Origin: an uncultured Colwellia sp. | Lineage (GTDB): Bacteria; Pseudomonadota; Gammaproteobacteria; Enterobacterales; Alteromonadaceae | Assembly: GCA_913020705.1 (NCBI GenBank) | Contig: CAJWBY010000189.1 | Location: forward strand, 1 to 7,682 | Direction of reading: 5' to 3' | Length of the DNA stretch: 7,682 nt | Shown here: positions 1 through 7,011 of the stretch, one piece after another | Numbering within the stretch: the first letter of the stretch is position 1 | Layout of the letters: every line of letters begins with the position of its first letter | The notes under the pieces: generated by a model | Database searches by the model: none | Seen by the model: the letters and a program-made list of their open reading frames with translations, nothing else | Told to the model about the DNA's origin: nothing | Program-made: the position numbers and the translations under genes

Positions 1-1
1 A

Positions 2-2125
2 AGAGAAATAGTCAAATCAAACGGCATTAAATGTTTTGAAGATGATTTTAGGCCTGATGATAGATTTTTGATGGAAAGGTTTATAACGGCAAATATCGAA
101 GTAACAGGGGCGATAGATTCAAGCACAGAGAATACTGACAAGGGGTATGGTTTATTAACCCAAGCTAGAACCCGGAAATTGTCAGATCAAACACGCCAAT
201 TTGATTTGCAAATGTTGAGTGTTGATATTGAATGTTCGATGAAGGGAGAGCTCTATTCTATCGGTGCTTACGCGCAAAATGTTTCTATCGTTTTTATGAT
301 CGGTATTCCAAATCCTGAAGAATCGACTCCAAGCGAATTTGATATTCATTGGGTTGAAGATGAAACTGCACTTTTAAAGGCGTTTATAGTGTGGATGAAC
401 CATTATGATCCAGACATCATTATTGGCTGGAACGTTATTAACTTGGATATGGACTTATTGCAAAAACGATGCGATTTGAACAACATCGATTTTACCATCG
501 GCCGGGATGGTTCGGTGCCTTACTGGCGAAAAAATGCCAATAGCGGACAAAAGTTTATCGAAATAGCCGGGCGGGTTGTTCTTGATGGCATAGACCTATT
601 AAAAATTGCCACCTATAGCTTTCCGAGTTTCTCATTGGACTATGTTTCAAAAGAATTATTAGGCTTAGGCAAAAAAGTCTCTGACGTTGAAAATAGAGTG
701 CAGGAAATAACTGACAACTTTCATCACAATAAAACCGCACTCGCCATTTATAACCTTGAAGATTGCCGTTTAGTTTCATTGATTTTTGAACATACACAAT
801 TACTCGAATTTGCGATGTTAAGGGCACAAATTACTGGTTTAGCCATTGATAGAGTAGGCGGCTCAGTGGCAGCTTTTACTAATTTATATTTGCCTAAGTT
901 ACATCGCAGTGGTTATGTGGCGCCGAATATGGGTGATGGCGACCAAGGTTTTGAATCTCCTGGTGGCTTTGTGATGGATTCGACGCCAGGCCTTTACAAT
1001 AATGTTTTGGTATTAGACTTTAAAAGCCTATATCCCAGTATTATTCGTTGTTTCAATATTGACCCTATGGGGTTGATTGAAGGCTTAAAGTCTCCAGAAA
1101 CCGCGATAGAAGGCTTTGATGGCGCTTATTTTTCAAGAGAGCAACATTTTTTACCTAATATCATCACTGAGCTCTGGAAAGAGCGCGACAAAGCGAAAGA
1201 AGATAAGAATGCTGCTTTGTCGCAAGCGATTAAAATTATCATGAATTCCTTCTACGGTATTTTGGGCTCAACAGGCTGCCGATTTTTTGATCCTCGTTTG
1301 TCAGGTTCAATTACTAAACGTAGCCATAGCATTTTAAAAACCACTTCAATGTGGATTGAAGCAAAAGGCTATCAAGTAATTTATGGCGATACCGATTCAA
1401 TATTTGTCCATATTGGCGATGATCAAACAATAGCGTCGAGCAAAGCCTTGGGCAAAACCTTGCAGGATTTTATTAATAATAAATGGCAAAGTACGCTAAA
1501 AGAGCAGTTTGATATTGTTAGCGAACTTGAAATCGAATTTGAAACCCATTTTAGTAAATTTTTAATGCCAACCGTACGTGGTCAAGAAATTAGTAAAGGA
1601 ATAAAAAGCATTGGCACTAAGAAGCGATACGCGGGCCTTGTTGGTGATAGGCTGACATTTAAAGGCTTAGAAACGGTGCGAAGTGATTGGACAGAGATCA
1701 GTAAAGATTTTCAACAAGAGCTATACCGACTGATTTTTAATGATCAGCCGATTGATGAATACATTGTTAAAGTTGTTAATGAGTTAAAAGCAGGGTTATA
1801 CGATAGTAAGTTAATTTATCAGAAAAAAATTAGACGTAAACTTGCCGACTACGTAAATACACCTCCGCATATTAAAGCCGCCTTAATTGCTAACAATAAA
1901 CTGAAAGAAAGCGGGTTAGCACCAAAATACGAGCATAGAAGAACCATTCGTTATGTCATCACACTTGATGGCGTTCAACCGCTAGAATTTAACGAAAGCA
2001 TGCTAGATTATGACTTTTATGTTGAGAAACAGCTTAAACCGATAGCTAATGACATATTACCGTTTATTGGCAAAGATTTTGATTCAATTACCAGTAATCA
2101 AATGGGACTTTTTTTAAAATTCTAG
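2..2125 (+). CDS. polB: DNA polymerase II (family B), 5'-truncated by the window edge
   Basis: Family B DNA polymerase with 3'-5' proofreading, acting in replication restart and translesion synthesis. The reading frame is open from base 2 with no start, so the gene begins outside the window; 707 residues are present and about 80 are missing compared with the 783-residue E. coli enzyme. Numbering from base 2, exonuclease motifs are Exo I DIE (75-77), Exo II GWNVINLD (142-149) and Exo III YNLED (250-254). Polymerase motifs follow in order: A, DFKSLYPSII (339-348); B, KIIMNSFYG (411-419); C, YGDTDS (461-466), with the two catalytic aspartates; then KKRY (540-543). All catalytic residues are intact. 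The C-terminus reads QMGLFLKF, a sliding-clamp binding motif (QxxLF) followed by three extra residues. An in-frame TTG-ATG at 68-73 is internal, because the upstream codons (e.g. KCFEDDFRPDDRFLMERF) match conserved Pol II sequence. LexA control is usual for this gene, but the promoter is not in view. Confidence 0.97.
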   Translation, partial: REIVKSNGIKCFEDDFRPDDRFLMERFITANIEVTGAIDSSTENTDKGYGLLTQARTRKLSDQTRQFDLQMLSVDIECSMKGELYSIGAYAQNVSIVFMIGIPNPEESTPSEFDIHWVEDETALLKAFIVWMNHYDPDIIIGWNVINLDMDLLQKRCDLNNIDFTIGRDGSVPYWRKNANSGQKFIEIAGRVVLDGIDLLKIATYSFPSFSLDYVSKELLGLGKKVSDVENRVQEITDNFHHNKTALAIYNLEDCRLVSLIFEHTQLLEFAMLRAQITGLAIDRVGGSVAAFTNLYLPKLHRSGYVAPNMGDGDQGFESPGGFVMDSTPGLYNNVLVLDFKSLYPSIIRCFNIDPMGLIEGLKSPETAIEGFDGAYFSREQHFLPNIITELWKERDKAKEDKNAALSQAIKIIMNSFYGILGSTGCRFFDPRLSGSITKRSHSILKTTSMWIEAKGYQVIYGDTDSIFVHIGDDQTIASSKALGKTLQDFINNKWQSTLKEQFDIVSELEIEFETHFSKFLMPTVRGQEISKGIKSIGTKKRYAGLVGDRLTFKGLETVRSDWTEISKDFQQELYRLIFNDQPIDEYIVKVVNELKAGLYDSKLIYQKKIRRKLADYVNTPPHIKAALIANNKLKESGLAPKYEHRRTIRYVITLDGVQPLEFNESMLDYDFYVEKQLKPIANDILPFIGKDFDSITSNQMGLFLKF

Positions 2126-2160
2126 ACTCTAGAACATTTCATTAAGTCATTGCATTAAGC

Positions 2161-2180
2161 ACTTATTCTTATAAATAAGT
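2161..2180. repeat. AT-rich inverted repeat downstream of polB
   Basis: ACTTATT and AATAAGT form a perfect 7-bp stem around a 6-nt loop, 36 bp after the polB stop. There is no G+C-rich stem and no T run after it, so it is at best a weak mRNA 3'-end structure for polB. A second small palindrome (TTCTAGA, one base, TCTAGAA; 2120-2134) overlaps the polB stop codon. No convincing intrinsic terminator is visible between polB and metC. Confidence 0.3.
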
Positions 2181-2250
2181 AAAGCTTCAAATTATTGCAA
2201 ATATATCGTGCATCATGTTCTTAAAGATCATAAAGTAACTCCATTGTTTT

Positions 2251-2274
2251 AGCTATGTAGATGGCTAAATGGTT
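2251..2274 (+). promoter_or_regulatory. Putative MetJ operator of metC (tandem met boxes)
   Basis: Three contiguous 8-bp units, AGCTATGT, AGATGGCT and AAATGGTT, match the MetJ met-box consensus AGACGTCT at 4, 6 and 4 of 8 positions in perfect 8-bp register, ending 21 bp before the metC start. MetJ with S-adenosylmethionine binds tandem 8-bp boxes cooperatively, and metC is a classic MetJ target in E. coli. The site is degenerate, so this rests on register, position and gene identity. The core promoter is not clear: TTGCAA (2195-2200) could be a -35, but no good -10 is correctly spaced. Confidence 0.5.
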
Positions 2275-2295
2275 TAGGCTTTAGGATGATATATC

Positions 2296-3480
2296 ATGAT
2301 CAACGATACAAAAATTGTTAATGCTGGGCGAAAATCAAAATGGACCCGTGGTGTTGTAAACCCTCCAGTAGAACGAGCTTCAACGGTTGTATTCGACACG
2401 GTTAAAGAGATGAATCACGCAACCGCTAATCGTGCCAATCAAGTGCTTTTTTATGGTCGTAGAGGAACATCCACTTCGTTTGCTTTCGCTGATGCAATGA
2501 CAGATCTTGAAGGTGGGGCAGGGTGTGCTATCTATCCATCGGGAACTGCAGCAATTACCAACGCTATAATTTCCTTTGTAAAAACGGGCGATCACATATT
2601 AATGGTTGATACTGCTTATGAACCTACGCGTGATTTTTGCGATAAAATTTTGGTCAATATTGGCGTTGAAACGACTTATTACGATCCCACTATTGGCAAA
2701 GGTATTGAAGCACTCATTAAAGATAATACCCGCCTTATTTTCTTAGAATCTCCGGGTTCGATTACTATGGAAGTACAAGATGTTCCGGGTATTGCAGAAA
2801 TTGCCCACAAAAATGGTTGTATTGTGATGTTAGACAATACATGGTCAGCAGGTGTAAATTTTCAACCTTTTGACTATGGCGTTGATATTTCTATTCAAGC
2901 AGCGACTAAATATATTGTTGGTCATTCTGATGTCATGTTAGGAACAGCAACCGCAACAGAAGAATATTGGCCACAGCTGCGAGAAAACAGCTACTTGATG
3001 GGACAATGTACTTCCCCTGACGATTTATATTTAGCAATGCGCGGTATTCGCACTTTAGGTGTTCGTTTAAAACAGCATCAAACAAGTGCACTAAAAGTGG
3101 CGAATTGGTTGGCAACACGTGATGAAGTTGACGTAATTCTACATCCTGCATTTGAATCATGTCCGGGTCATGAATATTTTGAACGTGACTTTACAGGCTC
3201 CAATGGTTTGTTTTCTTTTGTGTTAACCCGTGGAGATAAACAATCACTTAATGCATTACTCGATGGCATGGAACATTTTAAAATGGGCTATTCTTGGGGC
3301 GGTTTTGAAAGCTTAATTTTAGGTAATACGAATGTTGGACGTTTACGCACTGCGACACAATGGAATTATGAATACCCACTTATTCGATTACATATTGGTT
3401 TAGAAGATGTTGACGATTTAATTGCGGATCTTTCAAAAGGTTTCGACCGATTAAATGAAGCATTAGAAAATAACAGCTAA
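2296..3480 (+). CDS. metC: Cystathionine beta-lyase (MetC)
   Basis: Cytosolic PLP enzyme that cleaves cystathionine to homocysteine, pyruvate and ammonia, the step before methionine synthase. The 394 residues match the family length (E. coli about 395) and align with E. coli MetC throughout. PLP-binding features are YGRRG (53-57), SGT (82-84), Tyr108 in TAYEP, Asp180 in LDNTW (pairs with the pyridine nitrogen) and Schiff-base Lys205 in SIQAATKYIVGHSD. YSWGG (332-336), Arg364 in LIRLHIGLED and the surrounding motif favour cystathionine beta-lyase over cystathionine gamma-synthase or other Cys/Met-metabolism PLP enzymes. The ATG has a Shine-Dalgarno AGGA (2283-2286), 9 nt upstream. A MetJ-like site lies just before it, and a GNAT gene starts 16 bp after its stop, so the two probably share a transcript. 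Confidence 0.96.
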   Translation: MINDTKIVNAGRKSKWTRGVVNPPVERASTVVFDTVKEMNHATANRANQVLFYGRRGTSTSFAFADAMTDLEGGAGCAIYPSGTAAITNAIISFVKTGDHILMVDTAYEPTRDFCDKILVNIGVETTYYDPTIGKGIEALIKDNTRLIFLESPGSITMEVQDVPGIAEIAHKNGCIVMLDNTWSAGVNFQPFDYGVDISIQAATKYIVGHSDVMLGTATATEEYWPQLRENSYLMGQCTSPDDLYLAMRGIRTLGVRLKQHQTSALKVANWLATRDEVDVILHPAFESCPGHEYFERDFTGSNGLFSFVLTRGDKQSLNALLDGMEHFKMGYSWGGFESLILGNTNVGRLRTATQWNYEYPLIRLHIGLEDVDDLIADLSKGFDRLNEALENNS

Positions 3481-3496
3481 ATAGATTGGAATATTA

Positions 3497-4018
3497 ATGC
3501 TTATAGTTGCTACAGAAAGGTTGTCGATAAGGCAATTCACCCCGAATGATCATGAATTTTTGCTCACACTTTTTAATGATGAGTCCTTTTTGACAAATAT
3601 TGGTGATAAAGGCGTTAGAAATACTGAAGATGCCATTAATCATCTAATTAATGGGCCTATAGCAAGTTATAAAGAACATGGCTTTGGATTATATTTAGTT
3701 TGCTTGAAAAATGATGATACCCCCGTTGGTATGTGTGGCTTATTGAAAAGAACTGAGTTTGAACACCCTGACTTAGGTTATGCTTTTTTACCTGAGTATT
3801 GCGGAAAAGGTTTTGCTCATGAAGCTTCATCAGTGATATTACAAGACAGTGTTAAAAATTATTGTTTAGGTACAGTTTTATCGGTAACCTCTTGTACGAA
3901 TACTCGCAGTAATCATTTACTGAAAAAATTGGGATTTACATTTAGAAAAAATACTAATTTCTCTAATACAGAGAACAACTTATACGAAATTAATTTAAGT
4001 ACCCAATTAAAATCTTAG
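3497..4018 (+). CDS. GNAT family N-acetyltransferase (RimJ/RimL-like)
   Basis: A 173-residue acetyl-CoA-dependent N-acetyltransferase of the RimJ/RimL (Acetyltransf_3) type. It opens with the usual ATERLSIRQFTPND strand-turn (5-18). It carries GNAT motif A, LGYAFLPEYCGKGFAHEA (93-110), whose G-K-G-F-A loop binds the pyrophosphate of acetyl-CoA. It ends with the typical TNTRSNHLLKKLGF segment (134-147). No signal peptide or membrane span is visible, so it is cytosolic. The substrate cannot be read from sequence: relatives acetylate ribosomal-protein or other N-termini, small amines or antibiotics. GGA at 3488-3490 is the likely ribosome binding site, 6 nt before the ATG. The 16-bp gap after metC and the terminator 10 bp after its stop suggest it is the last gene of a metC operon. 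A role in methionine metabolism is not implied by its sequence. Confidence 0.88.
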   Translation: MLIVATERLSIRQFTPNDHEFLLTLFNDESFLTNIGDKGVRNTEDAINHLINGPIASYKEHGFGLYLVCLKNDDTPVGMCGLLKRTEFEHPDLGYAFLPEYCGKGFAHEASSVILQDSVKNYCLGTVLSVTSCTNTRSNHLLKKLGFTFRKNTNFSNTENNLYEINLSTQLKS

Positions 4019-4028
4019 TACTTTTAGT

Positions 4029-4070
4029 AATGAGATAATCTACTTCTCAGTAGATTATCTCATTTCTTTA
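4029..4070 (+). terminator. Intrinsic terminator between convergent units
   Basis: A perfect 15-bp inverted repeat (4029-4043 with 4050-4064) flanks a 6-nt loop TTCTCA, followed by TCTTTA. It lies 10 bp after the GNAT stop and 8 bp beyond the secF stop on the opposite strand. The T-rich tail is on the + strand, so it should end the metC-GNAT transcript best. The same hairpin would form at the 3' end of the secDF mRNA, but there it is followed by ACTAAAAG, so it may only stabilise or weakly terminate that one. Confidence 0.8.
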
Positions 4071-4072
4071 AT

Positions 4073-4993
4073 CTACGGTAATTGGCATATATCCTCTTCT
4101 TTTTTATCATAATAATCCGCAGTCAATCCAAGTAACTGAGGGACAGTTGCTGAGATAGCAATAGAAGAAAAAGTTCCCACCAATACACCGGTGAATAGGG
4201 CGATAGAAAAGCCAGCTAAAGACTCTCCAGCAAATATCCAAATAGCAATGATAGTTGCTAAGGTAGTCCCTGAAGTGATCATCGTTCTTACGAGGGTTGA
4301 TTTAATCGCTTTATTGATAATATTATCGATTTTAGCGTCACTATTCGTTTTCATTATTTCTCTAATCTTGTCTCCGACAATAATGGAGTCGTTGAGCGAA
4401 TAACCAATAATTGCCAATAAACTTGCCAAGATTGTTAAATCAAAAGTAATCCCGAACCATGCAAAGAGTCCGAGCACGATTAGCACATCATGAAAAAGGG
4501 CAATAACAGCACCGGCCGCTAAACGCCATTCAAACCTGAACGACAAATACATCAAGATAACGATAATTGCTGTTAATAGCGCTAAACCTCCTTGATTGAT
4601 TAACTCTTCACCTACTTGGCTTCCTATATAAATAGCATCTTGAGGAATTATAGTTAATTCACTTTGTAGGGCAAAGTCTGCGAGCCACTCTTTACCTTTT
4701 AAACTAGACAGGTTATCTGCTTGTTGGACGCTCCAATGTGTCCCTTCATCGGCGGATGTAACTTTAAAATTTTCAGGGAGGTATGAAGTTAGTAATTCGG
4801 TCATTTCTTTCTGACTTACAGCATTTTTAGTTGAAAACTCAGTAAGGTAACCGCCAGTAAAATCTAAACCAAGTGCTAAATTTTTACTAAATAGACCAAA
4901 TAGCGCAATAACAACAAAGACTAAAGCACAATAAAAGCTAACGATTCGAAAGTGACTTAAATTGAGGTATTTACTAAATTTTATGTTGTTCAT
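4073..4993 (-). CDS. secF: Protein translocase subunit SecF
   Basis: Inner-membrane partner of SecD. The SecDF complex uses the ion gradient to pull exported proteins through SecYEG on the periplasmic side. The 306 residues are close to the usual length (E. coli 323). TM1 lies at about 16-34, followed by GLDFTGGYLTEF (42-53), the short periplasmic domain, and GSQVGEEL (124-131). TM2-TM6 lie at about 135-152, 157-176, 182-206, 240-257 and 262-286. The RND-type motif GYSLNDSIIVGDKIRE (197-212) contains the conserved Asn201-Asp202 pair. The ATG overlaps the secD stop (ATGA) and has its own strong Shine-Dalgarno, GGGAG (5005-5001), 7 nt upstream, so it is translationally coupled but also well equipped to initiate. 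It is the last gene of the operon. Confidence 0.96.
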   Translation of the reverse strand: MNNIKFSKYLNLSHFRIVSFYCALVFVVIALFGLFSKNLALGLDFTGGYLTEFSTKNAVSQKEMTELLTSYLPENFKVTSADEGTHWSVQQADNLSSLKGKEWLADFALQSELTIIPQDAIYIGSQVGEELINQGGLALLTAIIVILMYLSFRFEWRLAAGAVIALFHDVLIVLGLFAWFGITFDLTILASLLAIIGYSLNDSIIVGDKIREIMKTNSDAKIDNIINKAIKSTLVRTMITSGTTLATIIAIWIFAGESLAGFSIALFTGVLVGTFSSIAISATVPQLLGLTADYYDKKEEDICQLP

Positions 4994-6846
4994 GCGTTAA
5001 CTCCCAATAATTGCGTTTTATTTTTTCTAATGACAATATTTGTTAAAATTTTTGAAACAAAAACGCCAGTGAACATGCTGGTTAAAATTCCTAAACACAA
5101 AATAAGTGCAAAACCTTTAACTGGGCCATTTCCTATTGTGAACAAAATAATTCCAGTGATCATTGTTGTGATATTTGCATCAAGGATGGTTGAAAAAGCA
5201 CTTTTATAACCTTGTTCAATAGCTTGTTGTACTTTATGACCACGCTTTAACTCTTCTTTTATCCGTTCAAAAATAAGTACGTTAGTATCAACAGCCATAC
5301 CTACCGTTAACACTAAGCCCGCTATACCCGGCAGTGTGAGTACTGCACCCGGAAGTAATGACATTAAACCGAGCAAGCTAACTAAGTTTAAGGTTAACGC
5401 TACGTTCGCTATTACACCTAAACTTCGATACCAAAACACCATAAATAACAACGTAATACCAATACCGACACTTAATGCTTTGATGCCATTGTTGATATTA
5501 TTAATACCGAGTGTCGCTTCTATAGTCCGTTGTTTTACTATGGTTACAGGAGCCGTTAGCGACCCCGCACGCAATAATAAAGACAGTTCTTGTGCAGCTT
5601 GCTGGCTAGACATATTAGTGATACTAAACTGAGAACCTAGGTGTTGTTGTATTGTGGCGACATTGATAATTCTACTTTTTTTGACCATTTTGTCCTGAGT
5701 ATTTCGATAAAACTCAGAAAACACAGTCACCATTGTGTTACCTATATTCTGTTTAGAAAATTTAGACATCTTGTTACCACCAATAGCATCTAACGTGAGA
5801 TTTACTAAAGGCATGTTCATTTGATCTTGTCCTGCACGAGCATTCTTAATATTACTGCCAGAAAATACAACTTTACTGTTTAAATTTAGTTTTCGTCCAT
5901 TGTCGTCAGCCATACGTAAGATACCCGCTGCTTTTGAATTTTCAGCAAGTTGATAAAAATCAAGTGTCGCGGTAGCACCGATAATGCGTCTAGCTTCTTC
6001 AGGATCATTAACACCTGGTAGTTCAATACGAATATGATTTTTGCCTTGTTGCAATGTTACTGCTTCAGTAATGCCTAATTCCTCTATTCTTCCACGCATG
6101 GTTTTCAACGTTTGTTTCATGGTTTCTTGGCGAAACTGAGCCGTTTTTTTAGACGAGAATGACAAGATAGTTTGGTTACTATTGTCTTTTCGTTGAGCTA
6201 ATTCAGGATAGCTCTCTTCTATTTGATTGAAAAGATAGTCAATTTTACCTATTGCTGAATTCGGATACTTAACAATTAAGTTTTGATTAGTTTCATCAAT
6301 TTGCTTATTTCCATTGTTTTGTATGACGGTAACACCACGAATACGCTTTTCCATTGCAATGGTTTTTATCTCTAACGCCATGTTTTTTAGACGATCCAAT
6401 AACGCTTGTTTTGTATCAACCTCAAGGACAAATAATACTCCACCACTTAAATCTAAACCCAATTTAATTGGTTTCGCATTGAGTGAATTTAAAAATGAAG
6501 GCATGTGATTGATGATAGAGTTTTCGATACGGTAGTTATCTTTATAAACACTTGATAATAATTGCTTAACTGAGTTTTTGTCAGTTTTATTATCAAGTGT
6601 GATTGATACTATTACGGGTGTTGTTAAAATTTCATCAATAGATATGTTGTGCTGATCAAATAGGTTTTTAAGCTCTATAGTGGTAATTTTTTGCGTGATT
6701 GGATTAATAGGGAAAAGTTGAAATTTTACTTTATCAATATATAAGTTCGGAAGGGCACTTACGAGTAAAAAAAGTAACGAGGATAGTATTAATAGGTTTT
6801 GCCATTTAAAGTAATTATATGGCTGTTTTATAGGTGAGTTCATCAT
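4990..6846 (-). CDS. secD: Protein translocase subunit SecD (probably the second, inducible paralog)
   Basis: Large subunit of the SecDF export motor. The 618 residues are near E. coli length (615). TM1 is at about 16-34. The large periplasmic part contains KLGLDLSGGVLFVLEVD (128-144) and ELPGVNDPEEARRIIGATATLDFY (275-298), then LLLRAGSLTAPV (423-434). Five more TM segments run from about 455 to 602. Asp520 in GMAVDTNVLIFERIKEEL (516-533) is the conserved ion-coupling aspartate. Start choice: ATGATG at 6846-6841 offers two codons. The only Shine-Dalgarno-like bases, GAG (6854-6852), are 5 nt from the first ATG and 8 nt from the second, so initiation at 6843 is quite possible; an in-frame TGA upstream rules out a longer protein. 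The usual yajC-secD-secF arrangement with tgt/queA is absent. Instead a VemP-like gene precedes it, so I infer a secD2-type paralog whose translation is controlled. The weak ribosome site fits that. Confidence 0.95.
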   Translation of the reverse strand: MMNSPIKQPYNYFKWQNLLILSSLLFLLVSALPNLYIDKVKFQLFPINPITQKITTIELKNLFDQHNISIDEILTTPVIVSITLDNKTDKNSVKQLLSSVYKDNYRIENSIINHMPSFLNSLNAKPIKLGLDLSGGVLFVLEVDTKQALLDRLKNMALEIKTIAMEKRIRGVTVIQNNGNKQIDETNQNLIVKYPNSAIGKIDYLFNQIEESYPELAQRKDNSNQTILSFSSKKTAQFRQETMKQTLKTMRGRIEELGITEAVTLQQGKNHIRIELPGVNDPEEARRIIGATATLDFYQLAENSKAAGILRMADDNGRKLNLNSKVVFSGSNIKNARAGQDQMNMPLVNLTLDAIGGNKMSKFSKQNIGNTMVTVFSEFYRNTQDKMVKKSRIINVATIQQHLGSQFSITNMSSQQAAQELSLLLRAGSLTAPVTIVKQRTIEATLGINNINNGIKALSVGIGITLLFMVFWYRSLGVIANVALTLNLVSLLGLMSLLPGAVLTLPGIAGLVLTVGMAVDTNVLIFERIKEELKRGHKVQQAIEQGYKSAFSTILDANITTMITGIILFTIGNGPVKGFALILCLGILTSMFTGVFVSKILTNIVIRKNKTQLLGVNA

Positions 6847-7010
6847 AAAGTCTCGAAAATAATTGCCGTAATTGTTTCACAAAGTCAGTAAAACGATTAC
6901 AACAAGAGCTACTGTTAAAGCAGTAACGTTGAAAAAGGAAAAACGATTATTGAGTAATCTCCAGATCACCAAAATTGGCGAAAAGCATTACTTAGGTGTT
7001 AGATGATGAA
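6839..7010 (-). promoter_or_regulatory. Structured leader between the arrest-peptide gene and secD (translation switch)
   Basis: This 165-nt gap plus the first secD codons holds nested complementary segments in the - strand RNA. TTCATCAT (7010-7003, one base after the upstream stop codon) is perfectly complementary to ATGATGAA (6846-6839), covering both secD start codons. Inside it, GATTAC (6959-6954) pairs with GTAATC (6900-6895). Further inside, GTTACTG (6927-6921) pairs with CAGTAGC (6914-6908) around a 6-nt loop. Beside these, GTTTTAC (6894-6888) pairs with GTGAAAC (6880-6874) around a 7-nt loop. The last two stems each contain one G-U pair. No terminator-like T run follows any stem, so read-through into secD is expected. 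By analogy with vemP-secD2 of Vibrio, I infer that the fold hides the secD start until a ribosome stalls upstream. The pairings are seen; the function is inferred. Confidence 0.6.
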
Positions 7011-7011
7011 T

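Noticed and set aside
68..73. TTG-ATG as the true start of polB
   Set aside because: The frame is open back to base 2, and its codons match conserved Pol II sequence, so this is an internal site in a gene truncated by the window.
555..827. 90-residue antisense ORF within polB
   Set aside because: It has no recognisable motif or ribosome site and lies wholly opposite a strongly conserved coding region; it is a shadow frame.
2161..2180. Intrinsic terminator for polB
   Set aside because: The stem is entirely AT-rich apart from two base pairs and lacks a following T tract; kept only as a weak inverted repeat.
2933..3160. Antisense ORF within metC (likewise 2380-2595)
   Set aside because: Both are shadows of the metC coding strand, without domain content or initiation signals.
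4201..4390. Gly207 in the SecF motif IIVGDKIRE as a defect
   Set aside because: The residue before the conserved Asp varies in the family (Phe, Ser, Met are seen), and the functional Asn-Asp pair upstream is intact.
5336..5632. + strand ORFs inside secD and secF (also 4191-4403 and 6314-6508)
   Set aside because: They are complementary to membrane-segment or conserved codons of SecD/SecF and show no independent evidence.
6961..6967. GGAG in the vemP-like/secD leader (6964-6961 region, - strand) as a ribosome site for an extra small gene
   Set aside because: No ATG, GTG or TTG opens a meaningful frame at a suitable distance downstream.
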